Of a stretch of 64,000 bases of DNA, positions 1 through 7,969 are shown in pieces. The stretch spans positions 62,001 through 126,000 of the forward strand of contig NZ_JAUPEC010000009.1 of NCBI RefSeq assembly GCF_030551755.1, in the 5' to 3' direction. A model generated the notes under the pieces. The model ran no database searches, was not told where the DNA came from, and saw only the letters and a list, made by a program, of their open reading frames with translations. The first letter of the stretch is position 1; each line of letters opens with the position of its first letter. A program made the translations under genes and the position numbers. The stretch is from Pseudocolwellia sp. AS88. Its GTDB lineage: Bacteria > Pseudomonadota > Gammaproteobacteria > Enterobacterales > Alteromonadaceae.

Positions 1-1
1 T

Positions 2-199
2 CAAATAGAAAATGGCGAAAAGTCAATCTTTGGTTTGATGGTTGAAAGCTTTTTAGTTGAAGGCAATCAAAAAGTAGAATCAATTGATACGTTAACTTAT
101 GGCCAAAGTATTACTGATGCTTGTGTTAATTTAGATGAAAGTGAAGACATTATTAACTTACTTGCGAATGCAGTAACCGTTGCTCGCTCAAAAAAGTAA
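2..199 (+). CDS. Class I DAHP synthase, C-terminal end (partial)
   Basis: The last 65 codons of a gene that begins outside the window, ending at a TAA. The visible part reads IFGLMVESFLVEGNQ, then LTYGQSITDACVNLDES and LANAVTVARSKK. This matches the C-terminus of class I 3-deoxy-7-phosphoheptulonate synthases (AroF/AroG/AroH), which make the first intermediate of the shikimate pathway from phosphoenolpyruvate and erythrose 4-phosphate. The feedback-binding part lies outside the window, so the isoenzyme cannot be named. Three AAAAGTA units follow around the stop codon. Confidence 0.85.
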   Translation, partial: QIENGEKSIFGLMVESFLVEGNQKVESIDTLTYGQSITDACVNLDESEDIINLLANAVTVARSKK

Positions 200-305
200 A
201 AAGTAAAAAGTAAATTAAGCTAACTATAAACTCATTTTTAGTTAGCTAACTTGTTCAAGATCAAAAAGAAAACCTTTCTTAGTCGCCTCAATCAAAAACA
301 ATTTG

Positions 306-338
306 ACCTTAAAGATATATTCGCTATATCTTTAAGGT
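306..338. other. Perfect 14-bp inverted repeat (hairpin) between aro gene and sulfatase gene
   Basis: Arms ACCTTAAAGATATA (306-319) and TATATCTTTAAGGT (325-338) are exact reverse complements around a 5-base loop TTCGC. It lies 107 bases after the DAHP synthase stop and 125 bases before the sulfatase-like start. The stem is AT-rich and only a weak T-rich stretch follows, so it may be an inefficient terminator or a protein-binding palindrome. The rest of 200-463 shows only the ribosome binding site of the next gene. Confidence 0.5.
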
Positions 339-463
339 TATTAATTTCTGTGTAAGCATTTTAAATTTAAATCCCAAAAGCTATTCACAATACGCTATTG
401 TTAACTTACTCAGGAAATATCACCGTTCTTTATCATTATTTAAATAAAGCAAGGAGGCAGATT

Positions 464-2077
464 ATGACTATGTTAACTAAACCTAGGTTTACTTTAACAA
501 AACTCGTAAAAACTAACCCTATTCGTCACTTATTATCTTTATCACTGATAATGTCATTTTCTGCAGTTATTCTTACAGGTTGTAGCCAGGAAGGTACACA
601 AGCTGAAAACAATTCAAATTCAAAAATTGATAAACCCAATGTTATTATTTTTTACGTTGATGATTTGGGTTATGGCGACTTAGGTGTTTACGGAGCAAAA
701 GACGTTAAAACACCAAATGTTGACGCGCTTGCTAAAAATGGCATTCGATTTACTGATGCTCACAGTTACTCTGCAACAGGTACACCTTCTCACTATTCGT
801 TGTTAACAGGTGAATATGGCTTTCGTGAGAATGTAACGTTATTAAAAGAAGATTCAGAATTAATTATCCCAAGCAACAAACCAACCTTACCTAAATTATT
901 TAAAAGATCTGGATATAATACAGCGGTTATTGGTAAATGGTTATTAGGTTTGGGAGATGCTAAATCTGATGTTAATTGGAACGAAAAAGTACCTTTAGGA
1001 CCTTCAGAAGTAGGATTCGATTACAGTTTTATTATTCCTGGGGCGGTAGAGAAAGTTCCTACTATTTATCTTGAAGATCAATATGTAGTTAACTTAAAAG
1101 AAACTGATCCTATTTCTATTAGTTTAGAAAAAAAAATTGGAGACAGACCAACAGGTGCTGAAAATCCAGAGCTTTTATTGCAACCAGCTGATGAATTACA
1201 TAGTGGTAGCATTATTAATGGAATAAGCCGGATTGGTTGGATGAAAGGTGGTAAAGACGCTGAATGGAAAGATGACAATTTTTCAGAAATATTTACTAAT
1301 ATGGCCGACTTTTATATTGAAGATTACCAAGAAGCCCCCTTTTTCTTATTTTTCTCATTTCATGATATTCATGTTCCTCGTATGCCTAACGAGATGTTTA
1401 AAGGAACGAGTAGCATGGGCCCCCGTGGAGACTCTATTGCACAAATGGATTGGATCACAGGCCAAGTGGTTAACAAACTGAAAGCAAAAGGTTTACTTGA
1501 TAATACCTTAATTATTTTTACCAGTGACAATGGTCCTGTGCTGATGGATGGTTACAAAGATGGCGCAGATGAATTACTAGGTGACCACAAACCTGCCGGT
1601 GACTTTAGAGGTGGCAAGTACAGCGCGTTTGAAGCAGGTACTCGTGTTCCAACCATTATTCATTACCCTAATAAAATCAAACCAGGTGTTAGTAATGCGT
1701 TAATGAGCCAAGTAGATATATATGCTTCTCTAGCTAATATGCTAAACATAGAGCTTGCAAAAAATGAAGCGATAGACAGTGAGAATCATTTAAAAGCTTG
1801 GTTCAATCCTCTAAGTACTGGTAGAACAGAATTACTGCTTGAGTCGCAAACATTCGCTTTAAGAACTCAAGAATGGAAGTATATTGCTCCTAGTAAGAAA
1901 AAAGTTGATTGGATCAAACAAGAAAAAAATATTGAGTCAGGTGTATCGCCTATTCCTCAACTTTTTAATGTTTTAAAAGATCCTTCAGAGACAAAAGACC
2001 TTGCCCAGAGCAAAGCAAAAGACGTTGAACGTTTTAAAGAAAGAATTACTGCAATAAAAGCCAAAAATCAAAGATAA
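464..2077 (+). CDS. Sulfatase-family lipoprotein with degenerate active site
   Basis: A 537-residue protein of the alkaline phosphatase/sulfatase fold. The ATG at 464 is chosen because AAGGAGG sits just upstream at 451-457; the open frame continues 22 codons further up without a good site. A lipoprotein signal ends in LTGC (Cys40), so the protein is probably membrane-anchored. Metal-site residues are visible: Asp66-Asp67 in FYVDDLGYG and the later TSDNGP. The formylglycine motif C-x-P-S-R is changed to G-T-P-S-H (Gly106, His110), and the KWHLG motif reads KWLLG (Leu160). The residue normally converted to formylglycine is therefore absent, and two helper residues are also lost. By family knowledge it should not hydrolyse sulfate esters in the usual way; it may bind substrate only or do other chemistry. 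No sulfatase-maturing enzyme lies nearby. It stands alone and converges with the pel operon. Confidence 0.85.
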   Translation: MTMLTKPRFTLTKLVKTNPIRHLLSLSLIMSFSAVILTGCSQEGTQAENNSNSKIDKPNVIIFYVDDLGYGDLGVYGAKDVKTPNVDALAKNGIRFTDAHSYSATGTPSHYSLLTGEYGFRENVTLLKEDSELIIPSNKPTLPKLFKRSGYNTAVIGKWLLGLGDAKSDVNWNEKVPLGPSEVGFDYSFIIPGAVEKVPTIYLEDQYVVNLKETDPISISLEKKIGDRPTGAENPELLLQPADELHSGSIINGISRIGWMKGGKDAEWKDDNFSEIFTNMADFYIEDYQEAPFFLFFSFHDIHVPRMPNEMFKGTSSMGPRGDSIAQMDWITGQVVNKLKAKGLLDNTLIIFTSDNGPVLMDGYKDGADELLGDHKPAGDFRGGKYSAFEAGTRVPTIIHYPNKIKPGVSNALMSQVDIYASLANMLNIELAKNEAIDSENHLKAWFNPLSTGRTELLLESQTFALRTQEWKYIAPSKKKVDWIKQEKNIESGVSPIPQLFNVLKDPSETKDLAQSKAKDVERFKERITAIKAKNQR

Positions 2078-2097
2078 AGCTAAGTTTTTTATGTGTC

Positions 2098-2143
2098 AAA
2101 AAGCCAGATTCTCTTTTTATAATATGGGGGATCTGGCTTTTTT
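2098..2143. terminator. Bidirectional Rho-independent terminator between sulfatase gene and pelG
   Basis: AAAAAGCCAGAT (2098-2109) pairs with ATCTGGCTTTTTT (2131-2143). The hairpin is flanked by A and T runs, so it can stop transcription from both convergent genes. The loop is long (about 21 bases). Confidence 0.75.
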
Positions 2144-2173
2144 GATCAGCGGTGTAGATTCTATATTCTGCTT

Positions 2174-3541
2174 TTAATCTTGTAGCATAAAGGTTTGGTA
2201 TTCTAAATTTTTAAACTGCCCATTTAGCTGTACTAATCCCATTAATGTGGTTGTTAACATAGCGAGAGTAAATCCATAGCCATAAAATGCCGGACCTAAA
2301 TAAATGCTAATTTGAGTAAAAACATAATTGGTGATCACAATACAGGTAACTAAAGCTAAAGCTTGATGCCTTTTATCTAAATAGAACATCACATTTAAAA
2401 TAGCCATCACTAAAACTTGTAAACTTACGCCAACTAAATCTACATACAATAAATGTAAATAAGCAGCATCTATCCCAAGAGCTTCAAGAATATCTTTTGC
2501 CCATAAAAGTAAAAGCGCTAGCGTAATACCTTGGACTTTGAATATTTGATAAATACTCTTTTGGCAGTCGTCTACCATGCGTTCTTTTAGAACATAAATA
2601 GACTGTAAAGTACCACCCTCACGCACTGTTTTGTAAAACTTTTCACACGACTGAGCAAAGTCTGTTTCCATGTGTAACATAAAAACAGCCATACCTGGAA
2701 TGATAGCTAAGTAGGCTAAAAATATAGGTAAATCGTAGATAAACGACGCATAGAAAATATCGATTACTTGCACATTTAATACTGGATTCATCCAGAAACA
2801 GAACTTATCTATCCACACGCCAACGTTGTATATAAGCCCACATAACACTAACGAGAAAAATATCTTATTTGGGTTTAAAAAGTCAAAAGCTACCAATTTT
2901 TTTGATGGAAAGTAACGTAAAACAAAAAACAAGAATACGAAGGTGATCAAGCCTTGGCTGAAAGCAAATACACTTAACAACCCAATTAAGCCAAAAGAAG
3001 CAAATATTAAACTGCCCACTATCATCACACCATAACCTGCTAATAACGTGATTAAAATACGATAATATTGCTTCATACCACTTAAAAAAATGATAATAAG
3101 CCATAAGTTACACAAAACTACAAAGGAGGATAATATAGCAATTTTGATCGCTGCTGATAATTCACTAAAACTAAGAACAGCCCCGCCAACTAAAACAGCC
3201 AAAATACTGCTCACTACCATACAGCCCAATAAGTTTGGCGTAACGGCTTCTTGATTTTTACTAAAAAATTGATCTGCAATAAAGCGGGTTAACATTAATT
3301 GAAACAAACCACTTAAAATTAAGGAGCCTGCCATCAGATAAGTAACAATTACCAAAAATTGAACTATAACAACATCTTGGGATACTTTCCCTATACTTAA
3401 AAAGCCAATAACCATTAGCGCGACAATAGATAAAACCCAAGGCCCTGAGCTAACCACACCCGCTAAGCCATAGGCTTCAAAAATAGATAAAAGTGTGTTC
3501 TTTTTAAGGATCTTCCTTAATTCAAATCCTATTCCTGCCAC
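2174..3541 (-). CDS. pelG: PelG, inner-membrane Pel polysaccharide transport protein
   Basis: A 455-residue polytopic membrane protein starting MAGIGFELRKILKK, the characteristic PelG N-terminus, followed by about 12 hydrophobic segments. PelG belongs to the polysaccharide exporter superfamily and works with PelD, PelE and PelF in the inner-membrane synthase complex that makes and translocates Pel. The start codon is GTG (complement of CAC at 3539-3541) with AAGGA about 9 bases upstream. It overlaps the end of pelF by 13 bases, indicating translational coupling. It is the last gene of the operon and is followed by a terminator. Confidence 0.93.
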   Translation of the reverse strand: MAGIGFELRKILKKNTLLSIFEAYGLAGVVSSGPWVLSIVALMVIGFLSIGKVSQDVVIVQFLVIVTYLMAGSLILSGLFQLMLTRFIADQFFSKNQEAVTPNLLGCMVVSSILAVLVGGAVLSFSELSAAIKIAILSSFVVLCNLWLIIIFLSGMKQYYRILITLLAGYGVMIVGSLIFASFGLIGLLSVFAFSQGLITFVFLFFVLRYFPSKKLVAFDFLNPNKIFFSLVLCGLIYNVGVWIDKFCFWMNPVLNVQVIDIFYASFIYDLPIFLAYLAIIPGMAVFMLHMETDFAQSCEKFYKTVREGGTLQSIYVLKERMVDDCQKSIYQIFKVQGITLALLLLWAKDILEALGIDAAYLHLLYVDLVGVSLQVLVMAILNVMFYLDKRHQALALVTCIVITNYVFTQISIYLGPAFYGYGFTLAMLTTTLMGLVQLNGQFKNLEYQTFMLQD

Positions 3542-5043
3542 GAAATTTGTTCCTTATAAATATTTCGATAAGATTCGTACATCATCTTTTCAACATAATA
3601 TTTTTTAACGCGTTCACGTCCTATATCGCCCATTTTTCGCCATTGTTTTGGATCAGATAAAATATTGTTGATGGCTACAGCGGTTACGTTAGGTGAAGCT
3701 ATTTGAATAATTTCACCACAGGCACCTAAAGCTCTATCGTCACTAGACATGCCATAAACAATTTCTCGACAAGAACCCACTTCAGTTGCAATACAAGGAA
3801 TTCCAGCAGCCATGCCTTCTAATAAAACAAGCGGCTGAGCCTCACTAATTGAGGTTAAAATAACAACACCCACTTTAGGTAAAATTTCTTTGATGTTTTG
3901 CATACCTAGAAACTTAATTTGATCGGTTAGTGACAAACTATCGACTAAGGTTTTGCATTCTTCGTAGTATTCTAAATCTTCATCTGCAGGGCCAATGACC
4001 CAACCTTCAAGAGTAGGATCATTATTAATAGCAACACGCATACTTCGTATAAAAGTCTTTATATCTTTTATTGGAACCACCCGACCAATTAAGCCAACAA
4101 CTTTAGGTGGCTCTTTTGGTCGTAAATCATAAGCTTGAACAAATTGATCGTAATTAATGCCATTAACAATAACATTGGTTTTGTTGGCAGGTGCACCATC
4201 GGTAATTTGACGTTGTCGATTACCTTCGTACAAGGCAATAATTTTATCGGCTTGATGGTACGCGGTAAGACCCAGTTGCTCAAAAAACTTGATCCATGTA
4301 CCTCGTGTCATTTCTATTTTCTTGTGTAGGCTAACATCAAAGGCACTGTGTCTACTTGGGATCCAACTGGCTTGGCTTAAATCAATTTTACGTTCTTTTG
4401 TGTAAATTCCATGCTCTGTTAATACAAAAGGCTTTTTAGTTTGTTGATGACATAAAGCCCCTAAAAATCCAGCATAACCAGTGGATATACTATGAAACAC
4501 CTTACACTCAGGTAAATTTCTCGCTACTTTTGCTAGTTCAAATAACGGTGAATAGATATTTCTAAAGGTCCAAAAGAAATCAACAAATGAGTGATTACCT
4601 CCAAATTTTTCATAAATTTCAGTGATCACTTCCCAAGAAGCTTCGCTGTATAAAAAGTCATCCACACTCACTTTTTTATTTTCAGCTAAGTTATTAAGAA
4701 TATCTTGTAGCATTCCATTATTAATAGGCTCATCAGTTTTTTGAAAGTAACTTAAAATATCTTTCCACAATTGAAATGCATATGAATTACCCCTACGTGG
4801 GCTAGGTTTCATTATTTTAGACTTTTGCAGTAAATAATTAACTTGAATACCAACCACATTATCAGGTAATTCATAAACCATTTCATTGTATGCGCTGGCA
4901 TCACCACCTAAAAAAACTAAGTAAAAATTGTATTCGGGTAATCCTCTAATAATTTGATGTACCCAACTTGAAACGCCGCCACGTATATACGGGTAAGTAC
5001 CTTCAAGTAACAAGCATATATCGACAGGTTTAGAATTATTCAC
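3529..5043 (-). CDS. pelF: PelF, cytosolic glycosyltransferase for Pel synthesis
   Basis: A 504-residue GT4-type glycosyltransferase. The N-terminus contains LLLEGTYPYIRGGVSSWVHQ, typical of PelF; the C-terminal half has GLIGRVVPIKDIKTFI and EAQPLVLLEGMAAGIP, the nucleotide-sugar binding part of the fold. Known PelF proteins use UDP-sugars (UDP-GlcNAc/GalNAc) to polymerise Pel. The start codon is GTG with AAGGAG 8 bases upstream. It overlaps pelE by 8 bases and pelG by 13. Confidence 0.93.
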   Translation of the reverse strand: MNNSKPVDICLLLEGTYPYIRGGVSSWVHQIIRGLPEYNFYLVFLGGDASAYNEMVYELPDNVVGIQVNYLLQKSKIMKPSPRRGNSYAFQLWKDILSYFQKTDEPINNGMLQDILNNLAENKKVSVDDFLYSEASWEVITEIYEKFGGNHSFVDFFWTFRNIYSPLFELAKVARNLPECKVFHSISTGYAGFLGALCHQQTKKPFVLTEHGIYTKERKIDLSQASWIPSRHSAFDVSLHKKIEMTRGTWIKFFEQLGLTAYHQADKIIALYEGNRQRQITDGAPANKTNVIVNGINYDQFVQAYDLRPKEPPKVVGLIGRVVPIKDIKTFIRSMRVAINNDPTLEGWVIGPADEDLEYYEECKTLVDSLSLTDQIKFLGMQNIKEILPKVGVVILTSISEAQPLVLLEGMAAGIPCIATEVGSCREIVYGMSSDDRALGACGEIIQIASPNVTAVAINNILSDPKQWRKMGDIGRERVKKYYVEKMMYESYRNIYKEQISWQE

Positions 5044-6007
5044 TCCAAAAGCTCCTTAACTCACTTAATGAGTTGCCGTAGTTTTTAGGTAAATACATCA
5101 TGTATTGGCGAACTTTCGTGTAGTTATTCATCATAAATGCAGCTTCAGCTAAATATGGTGCGACTTGCTTCATCAGTAAGCCCCCTTTTAATGCTTCTTC
5201 TAAGGAGGATATTGCCTGTGAATAATCTTCTTGAGCTAATAAAACTTTTCCTAGTAAAAGATTAACTTTAGGTAGAGATTCATGTTTACAAGCCAGTAAT
5301 AAATATTCTTGTGCTTTAACTAAATAATGATCTTTTAGAGGTGAATCAGCTAAACCCAAGTAATAAAGCTCCCAGTAATTTTGAGCAATTTGATGAGCTG
5401 TAATTGCATTGGGTTTGACAGCAAGTTTCTTTTGTAAGTGCTCTATGGTTTCGTTTATCTTAAATTCGATTTTGTCGAGAGACGAATAAGCTAATAACCT
5501 CACGTCGTCCGACAAGTCATTAAGCGCAATTTTGAATAAAGGTATAGCTTCTTTATCAGGTAAATAACAAATAGCATTAACGGCAGCTAAGCGTTGTGTT
5601 TCGTTATTGGTAAAAGATAGAATTCCGCGTAATGATCCCATTCCATAGCTTAAATTATTGGGTGCATCAGGAGATTTAGGTAAAGCTAATTGTTCTACAC
5701 TACGCCACTCATAATTCTTTTGAGGTTTTGGCAAATTAAGTGCTAAAACTAGAGAAAACACTAGACCTATCATGCCAATTATAGGCATAAATAAACTGAT
5801 AACTAGAACAAAACTTAGTGATGTTATGCCATGTTTCTTATGATTATTAGATAAAAACAACCAACATAAACAGGTGAAACATATAGCGGCTAAACCATGA
5901 GTAATAAAATAATACAGCCAACCACCTTCACTAAATACATCAGAGTTGATGACATAAAGACTTAAGGATTCTAAAATAAAAGTTAATAACGAAAGCGCAA
6001 ATATCAT
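5036..6007 (-). CDS. pelE: PelE, inner-membrane protein with helical repeats
   Basis: 323 residues: two or three hydrophobic segments in the first 90 residues, then a cytoplasmic region of HEAT-like and TPR-like helical repeats (for example YSQAISSLEEALKGGLLMKQ). Position between pelD and pelF and this architecture fit PelE, which helps assemble the PelD-PelF-PelG synthase. PelE sequences are poorly conserved, so context carries much of the call. It ends 8 bases inside pelF. Confidence 0.85.
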   Translation of the reverse strand: MIFALSLLTFILESLSLYVINSDVFSEGGWLYYFITHGLAAICFTCLCWLFLSNNHKKHGITSLSFVLVISLFMPIIGMIGLVFSLVLALNLPKPQKNYEWRSVEQLALPKSPDAPNNLSYGMGSLRGILSFTNNETQRLAAVNAICYLPDKEAIPLFKIALNDLSDDVRLLAYSSLDKIEFKINETIEHLQKKLAVKPNAITAHQIAQNYWELYYLGLADSPLKDHYLVKAQEYLLLACKHESLPKVNLLLGKVLLAQEDYSQAISSLEEALKGGLLMKQVAPYLAEAAFMMNNYTKVRQYMMYLPKNYGNSLSELRSFWSE

Positions 6008-6022
6008 TAAATAATCTCTTCT

Positions 6023-7444
6023 CTACGCTTTAATATTAAGAAAGTCGTTAGGTATAACTGTTTTGCTAATTTTAGCCTTTACATCTTGCGTCACTGGCGC
6101 TTCACCTAAAGTTGATAATACTTTGGTAACTTCATCAGATTGACTAAAGGCAACATATGGCCCTAGAATTTCGAGCTGTCTAACATCAGCATCATATTTA
6201 TCTTTTACGACGCTGAGTAATCTATCAATAAATTGTTTTGCCTCGAAAACAGTTGTCATAGGCAATAAAGCTACCATGGCGTGTTCACCTTTAGGGGTGA
6301 AACAATTCCAGTAAATATCTGCACCACGTCGGTAGTCGATAAACTTTTTAATGGGTAAAGTTTGTTCAGGGCTTTTATCAACAAAAATAACTAAAGCGCT
6401 ATCTGCACCATAATGCAGTTTATTAAAGTGCAGTTGTTCTAAATACTGATTGAAGATTTTACCTTGTTCAGGCTTTAAAATTGGCGTGTATAATTTCTCA
6501 CACATAAAATTAGCCATGTAACTAGCCACTAATGAAATTAGCGCTAGATTGGCATCGGTAAGAGCAACAAATTTTACTTTTTCGGCCAGTACAACACCTT
6601 GTAATTTATTGTATGAATCTACCAGTGGGATCACTAACTGATAATGAAGTTCTTCATCTTGAACATCATGAATATTAGCTGGTGTAAAAATACGTTTCTT
6701 GTCCAACATTTCAAGTAACATAGGATCATCTAGAACTAGACTATGACCTTTACCGATGGCGCTAATGCAGTTGTTTTGCACCAGATCGTCTTTGACTAAA
6801 TAAATACCCGCTTCGTACATACCAACCACATCAGACAAAATATGCAAACACTCGTCACCAAGGCTTTCTAAACGATTATCTACTTTAGTGAGTGCGGTTT
6901 TCTGTAAAATTTGAATACTGGTTCTTAAACTCATGATCTTACTAGCAGCACGTTGCTCAAGTTGATCGTGGGATATTTTTAATAAGTAATAACTTTGAGT
7001 AAAACTTTGTAGTTTTTGCTCCATATAAATATAATTAAGTTCGTTCTCTTTAATTGATTTACGCCAATAATCAGTAAACTCACCTGTAATCATAATGATA
7101 AGACCACTACCAATAAGGATCGGTAGACTAAAGTTTATATCTTCAAACATTAGCTGTTTAAGAAAAAACATACTTACGGTCAAAAAGGCAAAACATTGAA
7201 AGCCTTTTGAGAATCCATATCTTAGAGAAATAAGAATAGGTCCTAGCATAGGCCAAAAGAAATAATTGTGTGATGTGTTACCTGATTCACGATCTATAAA
7301 AAACCAGCTAAGAAGCGATAAAATGGCAACAACTAGACTTTCCACAAAAGCCATTTTGTCGTTTTTCAATCCAACAAGCACACGTTTATGTATGTTTTGA
7401 CCAAACTTGTTTGGTTGCTTTTTAGGTTTTATCTTTTGTTTCAT
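6023..7444 (-). CDS. pelD: PelD, c-di-GMP receptor of the Pel synthase
   Basis: 473 residues. Four hydrophobic segments lie between residues 32 and 122, then a coiled region, a GAF-type domain (about 165-315) and a degenerate GGDEF-like domain. The c-di-GMP inhibitory-site motif RxxD is visible as Arg373-Gly-Ala-Asp376 in YRRGADIYW, aligning with the binding motif known in Pseudomonas PelD. No GGDEF signature is present, so it should bind but not make c-di-GMP. The start ATG overlaps the pelC stop by one base (TAATG). Pel synthesis here is probably switched on post-translationally by c-di-GMP. Confidence 0.92.
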   Translation of the reverse strand: MKQKIKPKKQPNKFGQNIHKRVLVGLKNDKMAFVESLVVAILSLLSWFFIDRESGNTSHNYFFWPMLGPILISLRYGFSKGFQCFAFLTVSMFFLKQLMFEDINFSLPILIGSGLIIMITGEFTDYWRKSIKENELNYIYMEQKLQSFTQSYYLLKISHDQLEQRAASKIMSLRTSIQILQKTALTKVDNRLESLGDECLHILSDVVGMYEAGIYLVKDDLVQNNCISAIGKGHSLVLDDPMLLEMLDKKRIFTPANIHDVQDEELHYQLVIPLVDSYNKLQGVVLAEKVKFVALTDANLALISLVASYMANFMCEKLYTPILKPEQGKIFNQYLEQLHFNKLHYGADSALVIFVDKSPEQTLPIKKFIDYRRGADIYWNCFTPKGEHAMVALLPMTTVFEAKQFIDRLLSVVKDKYDADVRQLEILGPYVAFSQSDEVTKVLSTLGEAPVTQDVKAKISKTVIPNDFLNIKA

Positions 7445-7959
7445 TAGTGTAAATCTAACTCTTCAACCATTTCGCTGATAACTTCCATACCTGTTTGAGC
7501 CAAATTTTCTCTACCCCAACCGTTTCCTGCACCAGTACCTTGCCATAACAAAGTATTAGTTTTTGCATCTGTTATTTTTAACGTTATAGCAACAGATGGT
7601 TCTGAATCTAAACCACTTTTATATTTCCATTCAGCAACAGATGCAGTAACTATGTAATCGGCTTTTTGATCTGCTAACCACTTTTTGGCAGCCGTAGTTT
7701 TGATAGAAGGATCGAGTACGGTATCTAACAAGTTAAGGTCTGATACTTGATAGATTTTTATATTTACTTCTTCTTCTTTAAACACTGATGTTGTGATTTC
7801 TTCAGCTTGTTCAGACGCAAATGCTGCACCTGAATAGTTATTAAACGGCATAACAACCCATTGCTTTTTACTGTCTAACTTTGGGCTGTCAGGTAAGTTA
7901 TATGAAGAGCATGCTGCTAGCACTAATGCTGAGGCTCCTACTAATAAATATTTAATCAT
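7444..7959 (-). CDS. pelC: PelC, outer-membrane lipoprotein
   Basis: 171 residues with a lipoprotein signal ending LAAC (Cys17). The mature part (KQWVVMPFNNYSG, ADYIVTASVAEW, LLWQGTGAGNGWG) matches PelC, which forms a periplasmic ring of lipoproteins that guides Pel towards the PelB pore. It lies 10 bases after pelB and overlaps pelD by one base. Confidence 0.9.
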   Translation of the reverse strand: MIKYLLVGASALVLAACSSYNLPDSPKLDSKKQWVVMPFNNYSGAAFASEQAEEITTSVFKEEEVNIKIYQVSDLNLLDTVLDPSIKTTAAKKWLADQKADYIVTASVAEWKYKSGLDSEPSVAITLKITDAKTNTLLWQGTGAGNGWGRENLAQTGMEVISEMVEELDLH

Positions 7960-7969
7960 TTGTTTTCCT

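Noticed and set aside
191-214. Short AAAAGTA triplicate at the end of the DAHP synthase gene
   Set aside because: Simple AT-rich slippage repeat with no evident function.
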